The notes under the pieces: model-generated
What the model was told of the DNA's origin: nothing
Databases searched by the model: none
Seen by the model: the letters and a program-made list of their open reading frames with translations, nothing else
From: JBLEFH01 sp047345645
GTDB taxonomy: Bacteria; Pseudomonadota; Alphaproteobacteria; Rhodobacterales; Rhodobacteraceae
NCBI GenBank assembly: GCA_047345645.1
Contig: JBLEFH010000005.1
Strand: one strand, 5' to 3'
DNA length: 54,152 bases
Translations under genes and position numbers: made by a program
In this document: one piece after another, positions 8,930-17,041 of the stretch
Layout of the letters: each line of letters opens with the position of its first letter
Numbering within the stretch: the first letter of the stretch is position 1

Positions 8930-9940
8930 ATGCCGACACTCGGATGGGGCCTGATCGGGGCCAGCAACATCGCATCGCAATATATGATCGACGCCATCCG
9001 GGGCGCAGGCGGCGAGGTCCGCTCGGTGCTGAGTTCCGATAGCGAGCGCGGCGCGGAGTATGCGAAAAATCACGGCATCCCCGGCTCGACCACGGATCTC
9101 GACGCCATGCTCGCCGATGACAGCATCGACGTGGTTTATATCAGCACGACCAACGAGAAACATTTCGCGCAAGCCATGGCGGCGATCGCGGCGGGCAAGC
9201 ATGTTGTTTGTGAGAAGCCGCTCGCCATGACCGCAAAGGACGCGGCGGAGATGGTGCGCAAGGCGGAGGCGGCGGGCGTGACCTTCGCCACCAATCATCA
9301 CCTTCGCAATGCCGGTTCCCATCAGGCGATCCGCGATCTGATTGCCTCGGGCAAGATCGGCGAGGTGCTGAGTTTCAAGATTCACCACGCCGTCCATCTG
9401 CCGGAAAATCTCCGCGGCTGGCGGATCAACAATCCCGAAGCGGGCGGCGGTGTGATCGCGGACATTGTGGTCCATGACGCGGATACCGTGCGCTTCCATC
9501 TCGGCGAAGACCCGGTGGAGGTGGTCGCAATGAAAACCAGCGGCGGCATGGGCGAAGGCGTCGAGGACAGCAATATGTCGATCTGGTCCATGCCCTCGGG
9601 CGTGATGGTCTCGACACATGAGAGCTTCACCCATCCTTTCGCCAAAACCGGGATCGAGGTGAACGGCACCAAGGGCGTGATCCGCGCGACCAATGTGATG
9701 ACGCAGGAACCGGCGGGCACGGTGATCCTCACTACTGAGACCGGCGACGAGGAAATCGACTTTCTCGACCATGATCTCTACGGCTTCGCGATGCAAAAAT
9801 TCACCGACGCGGTGAATGGCACGGGCCGCCCGGCGGCGGATGGGGTGGACGGCGTGAAATCCCTCGCCGTCGCCGAAGCGGTGATGGAAGCGGCCACCAG
9901 CGGCCAGCGCACCCGCGTCGATTATCAGGGGTTCTCATGA
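8930..9940 (+). CDS. Gfo/Idh/MocA-family NAD(P)-dependent oxidoreductase
   Basis: A 336-residue dehydrogenase with an N-terminal Rossmann fold (GLIGASNIA, residues 7-16), the family EKP motif (CEKPLAM, E95-K96-P97, catalytic lysine K96) and the D-x-x-x-H-D-x-D block (D178 to D185) that binds substrate hydroxyls. Such enzymes oxidise or reduce sugars, cyclitols and their keto derivatives. I chose the ATG at 8930, which follows AAGGGAGGA; a longer frame upstream would run across the operator and the preceding terminator. It is the first gene of the LacI-controlled locus and overlaps the CoA-transferase by 4 bp. Confidence 0.88.
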   Translation: MPTLGWGLIGASNIASQYMIDAIRGAGGEVRSVLSSDSERGAEYAKNHGIPGSTTDLDAMLADDSIDVVYISTTNEKHFAQAMAAIAAGKHVVCEKPLAMTAKDAAEMVRKAEAAGVTFATNHHLRNAGSHQAIRDLIASGKIGEVLSFKIHHAVHLPENLRGWRINNPEAGGGVIADIVVHDADTVRFHLGEDPVEVVAMKTSGGMGEGVEDSNMSIWSMPSGVMVSTHESFTHPFAKTGIEVNGTKGVIRATNVMTQEPAGTVILTTETGDEEIDFLDHDLYGFAMQKFTDAVNGTGRPAADGVDGVKSLAVAEAVMEAATSGQRTRVDYQGFS

Positions 9941-11508
9941 GCAAGGTCGTCTCTTTCGCCGATGCCGCGTCGCGGATTGAGGATGGCGCGGTCGTCTCCG
10001 TCTCCTCCTCCTCGGGCCTCGGTTGCCCCGATGCGATGCTCCGCGCCATTGGCGAGCGGTTCGATGCGGAGGGCCATCCGCGGGATCTCACGACCCTGCA
10101 CCCGATTGCCGCGGGCGATATGTATGGGATCAAGGGCGTCGATCACATTGCCAAGGATGGGCTTTTGAGCTGCATCATCGCGGGCTCCTACCCTTCCGGG
10201 CCGTCCTCCCTGCCGATGCCAGAGATCTGGAAGATGCTGACGGAAAACCGGCTCCGCGCCTATAATGTGCCCTCGGGCATTCTCTTTGACATGCACCGCG
10301 ATGTGGCGGCGAACCGGCCCGGCGTGCTGACCCGTGTGGGGCTCGACACCTTCGTCGATCCGATCCGCGAGGGCTGCGCGATGAATGACGCCGCTGCCGC
10401 GCATCCCATCGTCAGCCGTGTGGAATTTGACGGGCAGGACTGGCTCCACTTCCCCAATATCGTGCCGACTGTCGCCATCATCCGCGCGACCACCGCCGAT
10501 GAGCATGGCAACCTCACCTATGAACATGAGGGCGCTTATCTCGGCGGTCTCGATCAGGCCATTGCCGTGCGCAACCATGGCGGGCTGGTGATCGCGCAGG
10601 TCAAGCGGGTGACGACGCGCGGCTCGCTCCGCCCCCATGATGTGCGCGTGCCGGGCCATCTTGTCGATCTCATCGTGATCGACCCGGACCAGAAACAGAC
10701 CACCGAAACGCTCCATGACCCCGCGATCTCCGGCGAGATCGACCGGCCTTGGGAGAGCTTTTCGCTCGCCGATCATAATGTCGAGAAGATCATCGCCCGC
10801 CGCGCGGCGATGGAGCTTTCCGCCGGGCAAACCGCCAATCTTGGCTTCGGCATCTCCGCCATCGTGCCGCGGATTTTGCTTGAAGAGGGCCATCCGCGCG
10901 CCGTCACATGGGTGATCGAGCAAGGCGCGGTCGGCGGCGTCCCCCTGACCGGCTTCGCCTTCGGCTGCGGCTCCAATGCCGATGCGTTCATGCCCTCGCC
11001 GAGCCAGTTCACCTATTTTCAGGGGGCGGGGTTCGACATGTCCTTCCTCTCCTTCCTTGAGGTCGATGTGGAAGGGAACGTCAACGTCTCAAAACTCGGC
11101 AAGAAACCCTATCTTACCGCAGGGTGCGGCGGCTTTGTCGACATCACCGCCCATGCGAAAAAGATCGTGTTCTCCGGCTATTTCGAAGCGGGCGCGGATC
11201 TTGCGCTGACCGACACGGGCCTCACCGTCAAAACCCCTGGGAAATTCACCAAGATGGTGGACAAGGTGGAGCATGTAACCTTCTCGGGCAAACGCGCCAT
11301 CGAGCAGGGTCAGGATGTGCTTTATGTCACCGAGCGCTGCGTGATCCGGCTGACCCCGGAGGGCCTCGTCGCTACCGAAATCATGCCCGGCATCGACCCG
11401 GAGCGCGATATCGTCGCCGCCGCCGGTGGACGTGTGCGGGTGGCAGAAAACGCGGCCACCATGCCGATGGCGCTGCTCGCGCAAGGACCGATGGGGCTGA
11501 AACTATGA
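9937..11508 (+). CDS. Family I acyl-CoA:acetate / 3-ketoacid CoA-transferase (fused alpha-beta)
   Basis: This 523-residue protein joins both halves of a family I CoA-transferase in one chain (YdiF/propionate CoA-transferase type). The second half carries IEQGAVGG, whose glutamate (E328) is in the position of the residue that forms the glutamyl-CoA thioester, followed by the glycine-rich GFAFGCGSNADAF. It would move CoA from a donor such as acetyl-CoA onto a carboxylic acid made by this pathway. It overlaps both neighbours by 4 bp (Gfo/Idh upstream, enoyl-CoA hydratase downstream), so the three are co-translated. The acid substrate is unknown. Confidence 0.85.
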   Translation: MSKVVSFADAASRIEDGAVVSVSSSSGLGCPDAMLRAIGERFDAEGHPRDLTTLHPIAAGDMYGIKGVDHIAKDGLLSCIIAGSYPSGPSSLPMPEIWKMLTENRLRAYNVPSGILFDMHRDVAANRPGVLTRVGLDTFVDPIREGCAMNDAAAAHPIVSRVEFDGQDWLHFPNIVPTVAIIRATTADEHGNLTYEHEGAYLGGLDQAIAVRNHGGLVIAQVKRVTTRGSLRPHDVRVPGHLVDLIVIDPDQKQTTETLHDPAISGEIDRPWESFSLADHNVEKIIARRAAMELSAGQTANLGFGISAIVPRILLEEGHPRAVTWVIEQGAVGGVPLTGFAFGCGSNADAFMPSPSQFTYFQGAGFDMSFLSFLEVDVEGNVNVSKLGKKPYLTAGCGGFVDITAHAKKIVFSGYFEAGADLALTDTGLTVKTPGKFTKMVDKVEHVTFSGKRAIEQGQDVLYVTERCVIRLTPEGLVATEIMPGIDPERDIVAAAGGRVRVAENAATMPMALLAQGPMGLKL

Positions 11509-12266
11509 GCGTGCATCTTAACCGCGACGACCGCCTCGCGATCCTCCATCTCGACAATCCCGGCAAGCTCAATGCTTTCACCGTGGAGATGCTGGACCAG
11601 CTCGCCGCCCATTGCGACGCCATCGACCGCGACCCCGATATTCTCGGCGTTCTGCTTACTTCCGAGGGCGAGCGGGCCTTCTGCGCCGGTGCCGACATCA
11701 CCGCTTGGGGAAAGCTTTCCCCCGACGATTTCGCCCGGATCTGGGTGCGCCACGGCCACCGCGTATTCGACCGTCTCGCGCGGCTCTCGAAACCCACCAT
11801 CGCCGTGCTGCAAGCCCATGCCTTCGGCGGCGGGCTGGAACTCGCCACGGCCTGCGATATTCGCGTCATGGCCCCGATGGCGACGCTGGCTTTGCCCGAA
11901 ACGCAGGTCGGGATCGTGCCCGGCTGGTCCGGCACGCAGCGGCTCGCGCGGCTTTTGCCGGAGCCGGTCATCAAGGAAATGGCGCTTTTCGGGCGGCGGC
12001 TCGATGCGTCCCGCGCCTGGCATCTCGGCTTTGTCGCCGCCGTCGAGGACGAGCCGCTGGAGACCGCCCGCGAGATTGCCGCGAAACTCAGCGAGACGTC
12101 GCCGCGCGCAACGGAAACCGCGAAATATATGATCCATGCCGGGGTGGGCGAGGATCGCGCCGCCATGATCGACGCGCTCGCCAGTGGGATGATTGCGGCG
12201 ACAGAGGACAAGGCCGAGGGCGTCGCCGCTTTCGCCGCCAAACGCAAACCGGAGTTCAAAGGATAA
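11505..12266 (+). CDS. Enoyl-CoA hydratase/isomerase (crotonase) family protein
   Basis: A 253-residue crotonase with both oxyanion-hole segments, CAGADI (residues 60-65) and FGGGLELA (107-114). Both glutamates used by true hydratases appear present: E112 in GGGLELA and E132 in LPETQVGIVPG. It is therefore competent for hydration or dehydration of a CoA thioester, although retro-Claisen or isomerase activity is not excluded. The ATG at 11505 overlaps the CoA-transferase stop as ATGA, so the CoA ester made by that enzyme is its likely substrate. No acyl-CoA dehydrogenase or thiolase lies nearby, so this is not an ordinary beta-oxidation set. Confidence 0.87.
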   Translation: MSVHLNRDDRLAILHLDNPGKLNAFTVEMLDQLAAHCDAIDRDPDILGVLLTSEGERAFCAGADITAWGKLSPDDFARIWVRHGHRVFDRLARLSKPTIAVLQAHAFGGGLELATACDIRVMAPMATLALPETQVGIVPGWSGTQRLARLLPEPVIKEMALFGRRLDASRAWHLGFVAAVEDEPLETAREIAAKLSETSPRATETAKYMIHAGVGEDRAAMIDALASGMIAATEDKAEGVAAFAAKRKPEFKG

Positions 12267-12269
12267 GCG

Positions 12270-13790
12270 ATGAACGAATTCACAGTCATCACCACCGCCG
12301 AGGCGCGCTTGCCGGAGACCCGCACCGGGCGGCATTATATCGACGGCGCTTGGCAGGACAGCGCGGATGGCGAAACCTTCACCCGCGTCTCCCCGTCCCA
12401 CGGCGTGACGGTCAGCGAGAACGCGCGCGGCGGAAAGGCGGAGGCGGAAGCGGCCATTGCGGCGTCGCGCACAGCGTTTGATGCGGGAGACTGGGCGTTT
12501 TCCTCCGGCAAATCCCGCGCCGAGTTGCTCCTCAAAGTCGCCGATCTCATCGACCGGGAGCGCGAACGCATCGCCATGATCGAAGTGCTGGAAAGCGGCA
12601 AGCCGATCTCTCAGGCCATGGGCGAGATCGAAGGCGCGGCGGATCTTTGGCGCTACGCCGCCGCCCTCGCCCGCACGCTCCATGGGGAGAGCCACAACAG
12701 CCTCGGGCCGGACATGCTCGGGCTGGTGCTGAAGGAGCCGATTGGCGTCGCCTCCATCATCACCCCGTGGAATTTCCCGTTTCTTATCATCAGCCAGAAA
12801 CTGCCCTTCGCGCTCGCGGCGGGCTGCACGGCGGTGGTGAAACCCTCGGAAATGACGCCCTCGACCACGGTGATCCTCTTCGAACTTCTCGCAGAAGCGG
12901 GCCTGCCAGCCGGGGTCGCCAATCTGGTGCTTGGATATGGTGATCCCGTGGGCGAGACCTTCTCGACCCATCCGGAAGTCGACATGGTCACCTTCACCGG
13001 CTCCACCGGGGTTGGCAAACGGATCGTCGATGCGGCCTCTGGCACGCTCAAAAAAGTGTCGCTGGAGCTTGGCGGGAAGAACCCGCAGGTGATTTTCCCC
13101 GATGCCGATCTCGACGCCGCCGCCGATGCCATTGTCTTCGGCGTCTATTTCAACATGGGCGAATGCTGCAATTCCGGCAGCCGCATCATCGTGCATGAGG
13201 ATGTGGTCGAGACGCTGACCGAGAAGGTCGTGGCGCTCTCGAAGAAAGTCCCCTTCGGCGATCCGCTCCACAATGACACCCTCGTCGGCGCGATCATTTC
13301 GGACGATCACCAGCAAAAGATCGACGGCTATGTGAAGGACGCCGTCGCAGCCGGCGCAACCCTCGCCCTTGGCGGCGCGCCGCTGGAGGAGGATGCGCTC
13401 AAGGGCCGGTATTACCAGCCCACCGTCGTCACCAACGTCCGCGCGGATATGCCGATTGCCCGCGAGGAGGTGTTCGGCCCGGTGCTTTCGGTGCTGACCT
13501 TCCAAGACTTTGACGAGGCTGTCACTCTTGCGAACAACGCCTCTTACGGCTTGTCGGCTGGGGTGTGGAGTGTTAGCGTTCACACATGTCTGGATTTCGC
13601 CCGCAAAGTTCGTGCGGGCACGGTCTGGACAAACACCTGGATGGACGGTTTTTCAGAGCTGCCCTTCGGAGGTGTCAAGGAAAGTGGGCAAGGCCGCGAG
13701 CTCGGCCGCTATGGCTTGGAGGAGTTCTTGGAAGTCAAAACCGTTCAGATGCGCATCGGACAGACGCGCAGCGAATGGGTGCCAAGCTGA
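12270..13790 (+). CDS. NAD(P)-dependent aldehyde dehydrogenase
   Basis: A 506-residue aldehyde dehydrogenase. Visible are the PWNFP cofactor-pocket motif (residues 166-170), GSTGVGK (244-250), the general-base glutamate in LELGGK (E266) and the catalytic cysteine in GECCNSGSR (C300). The usual GQ-x-C is GECC here, a variant I have seen in related bacterial enzymes and not an inactivating change. The enzyme oxidises an aldehyde to a carboxylate, which would suit the CoA-transferase two genes upstream. It starts 3 bp after the crotonase stop. Confidence 0.93.
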   Translation: MNEFTVITTAEARLPETRTGRHYIDGAWQDSADGETFTRVSPSHGVTVSENARGGKAEAEAAIAASRTAFDAGDWAFSSGKSRAELLLKVADLIDRERERIAMIEVLESGKPISQAMGEIEGAADLWRYAAALARTLHGESHNSLGPDMLGLVLKEPIGVASIITPWNFPFLIISQKLPFALAAGCTAVVKPSEMTPSTTVILFELLAEAGLPAGVANLVLGYGDPVGETFSTHPEVDMVTFTGSTGVGKRIVDAASGTLKKVSLELGGKNPQVIFPDADLDAAADAIVFGVYFNMGECCNSGSRIIVHEDVVETLTEKVVALSKKVPFGDPLHNDTLVGAIISDDHQQKIDGYVKDAVAAGATLALGGAPLEEDALKGRYYQPTVVTNVRADMPIAREEVFGPVLSVLTFQDFDEAVTLANNASYGLSAGVWSVSVHTCLDFARKVRAGTVWTNTWMDGFSELPFGGVKESGQGRELGRYGLEEFLEVKTVQMRIGQTRSEWVPS

Positions 13791-13825
13791 CCACAGACTA
13801 ACTTACGCAATCAGGGAGGATTATT

Positions 13826-15070
13826 ATGCGTATGTTCAAAACCATGACCGCCACGCTGGCGCTCGCCACCACGGCAAGCTTCGTGCAGGCGCAGGAAGTT
13901 GAGGTTCTGCACTGGTGGACCGCTGGCGGCGAGGCCGCGGCGCTCAACGTGCTGAAAGAGGATCTCGAAACGCAAGGCATCACCTGGCAGGATATGCCGG
14001 TCGCTGGCGGCGGCGGTGAGCAGGCGATGACCGTGCTGCGCGCCCGTGTGACCTCCGGCAATGCGCCGACCGCCGTGCAGATGCTCGGCTTCGACATCAC
14101 AGACTGGGCCAGCGAAGGCGTTCTGGCCGATCTCAACGCGATTGCCGAAGAAGGCGGTTGGGGCGATGTGGTGCCCGAAGCGCTTCAGGCCTTCTCCAAA
14201 TATGAAGATCAGTGGGTGGCCGCGCCGGTCAATGTCCACTCGGTCAACTGGGTCTGGGCCAACAAGGCGGTGCTGGAAGAGAACGGCATCACCCCGCCCG
14301 AGACATGGGAAGAGTTTGAATCCGCCCTCGCCACCCTTCAGGAAGCGGGCGTGACCCCGATCGCACAGGGCGGCCAGCCCTGGCAGGAAGCCACCGTGAT
14401 GGACAGCCTCATCATGGGCGTCGGCGGGCCGGAGTTCTATCAGGCGACGATGATCGACCTCGATCCCGAAGCGCTTGGCTCCGAGCAGATGGTCGAGGCG
14501 TTCCGCCGTCTCGGGGTGATCCGCGACAATGTCGATGACAACTTCTCGGGCCGCGACTGGAACCTGGCCACCGCCATGGTCATCAATGGCGAAGCGGCGT
14601 TCCAGATCATGGGGGACTGGGCCAAGGGCGAATTCGTCAAGGCCGAGCTGACCCCGGATGAGGATTATCTCTGCTTCCGTATGCCCGGCACGCAGGATCA
14701 GGTGATCTTCAATGCCGACCAGTTTGCGATGTTCGATCAGGGCGGCGAAGTCTCGGAAGAGCAAGCAGCGCTCGCCAATGCGATCATGTCGCCGGAATTC
14801 CAGTCCGCGTTCAACGTGGTGAAAGGCTCCGTCCCGGCGCGCACCGATGTCAGCGACGAAGCGTTTGACGCTTGCGGCAAGAAAGGCATCGCCGATCTGC
14901 AAGCGGCCAATGAGAGCGGCAATGTGTTCGGCTCCATGGCGCATGGCTACGGCGCACCGGCTTCGGTGAAGAACGCTTACTATGACGCGGTCACGGCCTT
15001 CTTCAACAGCGATATGGACCCGGAAACCGCGGCCGAAGAGCTGGTGTCGGCCATCGAGATCGCCCAGTAA
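13826..15070 (+). CDS. Sugar ABC transporter substrate-binding protein (CUT1)
   Basis: A 414-residue periplasmic binding protein with a signal peptide cleaved after SFVQA (about residue 22). The mature start EVEVLHWWTAGGEAAA is characteristic of the glucose/mannose-type binding proteins (GtsA/GltB-like) of family 1 sugar transporters. It presents the substrate to the permeases encoded downstream. A GGGAGGA site precedes the ATG. A hairpin follows the gene, which often allows binding-protein mRNA to be more abundant than permease mRNA. The ligand is probably a hexose-like monosaccharide or a small glycoside, but this is inference. Confidence 0.9.
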   Translation: MRMFKTMTATLALATTASFVQAQEVEVLHWWTAGGEAAALNVLKEDLETQGITWQDMPVAGGGGEQAMTVLRARVTSGNAPTAVQMLGFDITDWASEGVLADLNAIAEEGGWGDVVPEALQAFSKYEDQWVAAPVNVHSVNWVWANKAVLEENGITPPETWEEFESALATLQEAGVTPIAQGGQPWQEATVMDSLIMGVGGPEFYQATMIDLDPEALGSEQMVEAFRRLGVIRDNVDDNFSGRDWNLATAMVINGEAAFQIMGDWAKGEFVKAELTPDEDYLCFRMPGTQDQVIFNADQFAMFDQGGEVSEEQAALANAIMSPEFQSAFNVVKGSVPARTDVSDEAFDACGKKGIADLQAANESGNVFGSMAHGYGAPASVKNAYYDAVTAFFNSDMDPETAAEELVSAIEIAQ

Positions 15071-15093
15071 TCTTCGCTCCATAAAAACGGCGC

Positions 15094-15116
15094 GGGCGGC
15101 GTGTCACATGCCGCCC
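15094..15116 (+). promoter_or_regulatory. Intercistronic hairpin after the binding-protein gene
   Basis: GGGCGGCGTG / CATGCCGCCC forms a 10-bp stem with one G-U pair and a 3-base loop between the binding-protein stop and the first permease. No U-run follows, so it is more likely a 3'-end stabiliser or attenuation element than a terminator. Confidence 0.55.
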
Positions 15117-15150
15117 CACCCCATAACAATAAAATCTATGGGAGGACGTT

Positions 15151-16044
15151 ATGGCCGCTGACACCAGCGCCGATTTCCGCACGCGACTGCAAGGCTGGCT
15201 CCCCAAGCTCGTGCTTGCCCCGTCATTCGCGCTCATCCTGTTTTTCGTTTACGGATTCATCCTCTACACGGTCTATCTGTCCTTCACCGGAAGCCGGATG
15301 CTGCCGAGTTACGACTGGGTGGGCCTCAAGAATTACACCAATCTTTTCAAGCTCAGTCACTGGGATGTGGCGATCGCCAATCTGGGGATCTTCGCCCTCC
15401 TCTATATCCTGATCTGCACGGTGCTGGGGCTCGGCCTCGCCATCCTGCTCGACCAGAAGATCCGCGGCGAGAATGTGCTGCGTCCGATCTATCTCTACCC
15501 GATGGCGCTTTCCTTCATCGTGACCGGGACCGCATGGAAATGGTTCCTCGATCCCGGCATTGGGCTGGAGAACACCATGCAGATGTGGGGCTGGGAAAGC
15601 TTCACTTTCAACTGGATCAAGGATCGCGAAATGGCGATCTATACGGTCGTCATTGCGGCTGTCTGGCAAAGCTCCGGCTTCGTGATGGCGATGTTCCTCG
15701 CGGGCCTGCGCGGCATCGACAACGAGATGCTCAAAGCAGCGCAGATGGACGGGGCGAGCAGCTTCCAGATGTATCGCCGGATCATCATCCCGCAACTGCG
15801 CCCGGCGTTCCTCTCGGCCTTCGTGATCCTCTGCCACCTCGCGATCAAGACCTATGACCTCGTGATCGCGCTGACCGGCGGCGGTCCCGGACGGGCGACC
15901 GAAGTGCCCGCGACCTTCATGTATAGCTACACCTTCGCGCGCAACCAGATGGGCATCGGTGCGGCCTCGGCCGTGATCATGCTCATGACCATCGCCGCGA
16001 TCATGGTGCCCTATCTCTATTCCGAGCTGAAGGAGCGTAACTGA
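15151..16044 (+). CDS. Sugar ABC transporter permease 1 (MalF-like)
   Basis: A 297-residue inner-membrane protein with about six hydrophobic segments. The first is near residues 23-45 (LVLAPSFALILFFVYGFILY). The EAA loop is visible near residues 190-215 as EMLKAAQMDGASSFQMYRRIIIP, which docks on the ATPase. It forms the channel with the second permease. GGGAGGA precedes the ATG, and the stop overlaps the next start as TGATG. Confidence 0.93.
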   Translation: MAADTSADFRTRLQGWLPKLVLAPSFALILFFVYGFILYTVYLSFTGSRMLPSYDWVGLKNYTNLFKLSHWDVAIANLGIFALLYILICTVLGLGLAILLDQKIRGENVLRPIYLYPMALSFIVTGTAWKWFLDPGIGLENTMQMWGWESFTFNWIKDREMAIYTVVIAAVWQSSGFVMAMFLAGLRGIDNEMLKAAQMDGASSFQMYRRIIIPQLRPAFLSAFVILCHLAIKTYDLVIALTGGGPGRATEVPATFMYSYTFARNQMGIGAASAVIMLMTIAAIMVPYLYSELKERN

Positions 16045-16928
16045 TGTCAGTAGCCTCCCAAGATAACGCCATCAGCAGCACGTCGAAGATCACCCGGACC
16101 TTTATCTATCTTGTCCTCCTGCTCTTCGCGCTCTTCTACCTGCTGCCGCTCTTCGTAATGTTGGTGAACTCGGTCAAACCGCTCGATGAAATCACCAGCG
16201 GCAACATGATCGCCCTGCCCCAAACCTGGACCTTCGCCCCATGGAAAAGCGCATGGAACGAGGCGCAGGTCGGGGTCGAGGCCACGGGGCTTGCGCCCTA
16301 TTTCTGGAACTCGATCAAAATGGTCGTCCCCGCCGTGGCGCTCTCGACGCTGCTTGGCGCGCTCAACGGCTATGTGCTGACGAAATGGAGCTTCAAGGGC
16401 GACAAGATCGTGTTCGGCCTGATGCTCTTTGCCTGCTTCATCCCCTTCCAGATCGTCCTCATCCCCATGGCCCGCGTGCTTGGCACCATCGGCCTTGCAG
16501 GGACGACATGGGGTCTGGTGCTGGTCCATCTCGTCTACGGCCTCGGCTTCACCACGCTCTATTTCCGCAACTACTACGCGGCTTTTCCGACAGAGCTGGT
16601 GCGCGCTGCGCAGATCGACGGGGCCGGGTTCTTCCGCATCTTCTGGCGGATCCTGCTCCCCTCCTCGGGGCCGATCATCGTCGTCTCGGTCATCTGGCAA
16701 TTCACCAATATCTGGAACGACTTTCTCTTCGGCGCGTCCTTTGCCGATCAGGACAGCACGCCAATGACCGTCGCGCTCAACAATCTCGTGCAAAGCTCGA
16801 CCGGGGTGAAGGAATACAACGTCCATTTCGCGGGCGCGATCCTCGCCGCCGCGCCGACGCTTCTCGTCTATATCGTCGCGGGCCGCTACTTCGTGCGCGG
16901 TCTGATGGCCGGTTCAGTAAAAGGGTGA
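16044..16928 (+). CDS. Sugar ABC transporter permease 2 (MalG-like)
   Basis: A 294-residue inner-membrane protein with six predicted membrane helices, starting with LVLLLFALFYLLPLFVMLVN near residue 18. The EAA loop is ELVRAAQIDGAGFFRIFWRILLP near residues 188-210. It pairs with the MalF-like permease, whose stop overlaps its ATG. The C-terminus ends VRGLMAGSVKG, a typical MalG-family tail. A 113-base gap containing a small ORF separates it from the ATPase gene. Confidence 0.93.
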   Translation: MSVASQDNAISSTSKITRTFIYLVLLLFALFYLLPLFVMLVNSVKPLDEITSGNMIALPQTWTFAPWKSAWNEAQVGVEATGLAPYFWNSIKMVVPAVALSTLLGALNGYVLTKWSFKGDKIVFGLMLFACFIPFQIVLIPMARVLGTIGLAGTTWGLVLVHLVYGLGFTTLYFRNYYAAFPTELVRAAQIDGAGFFRIFWRILLPSSGPIIVVSVIWQFTNIWNDFLFGASFADQDSTPMTVALNNLVQSSTGVKEYNVHFAGAILAAAPTLLVYIVAGRYFVRGLMAGSVKG

Positions 16929-16931
16929 AGC

Positions 16932-17039
16932 ATGGTTTTGTGGAACAAAATGAAAGGCGCCAGTGGCGCGTTTCAAATGCGACACGCGCAGGGACACTTC
17001 CCTGCGCCGGGTTCAACTCCCGCAGGTGCTAAGGAGTAA
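16932..17039 (+). CDS. Candidate 35-residue small protein within the ABC transporter operon
   Basis: An ATG three bases after the MalG-like stop opens a 35-codon frame that ends in TAA two bases before the ATPase ATG, exactly filling the gap. AAGGGTGAAG precedes its start. Its last codons (AAG GAG TAA) supply the AAGGAG ribosome binding site of the ATPase gene, so translation would be coupled. The peptide starts MVLWNKMKGASGAFQM and has a glycine-, proline- and alanine-rich C-terminal part ending PAGAKE. No membrane segment or known family is recognised. The same bases can fold into a 9-bp hairpin (16986-17007), so a purely structural RNA spacer is the alternative. Confidence 0.5.
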   Translation: MVLWNKMKGASGAFQMRHAQGHFPAPGSTPAGAKE

Positions 17040-17041
17040 TT

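Noticed and set aside
13571..13584. TGTTAGCGTTCACA, a LacI/GalR-like imperfect palindrome inside the aldehyde dehydrogenase gene
   Set aside because: It differs from the two TTGGAACGTTCCA operators, has mismatched half-sites, and lies within conserved coding sequence about 240 bp before the binding-protein gene; chance occurrence is likely.
17008..17022. A tRNA T-arm-like motif (CGGG TTCAACT CCCG) next to a hairpin
   Set aside because: No acceptor stem, D-arm or anticodon arm could be fitted around it, and it lies inside the small ORF 16932-17039.
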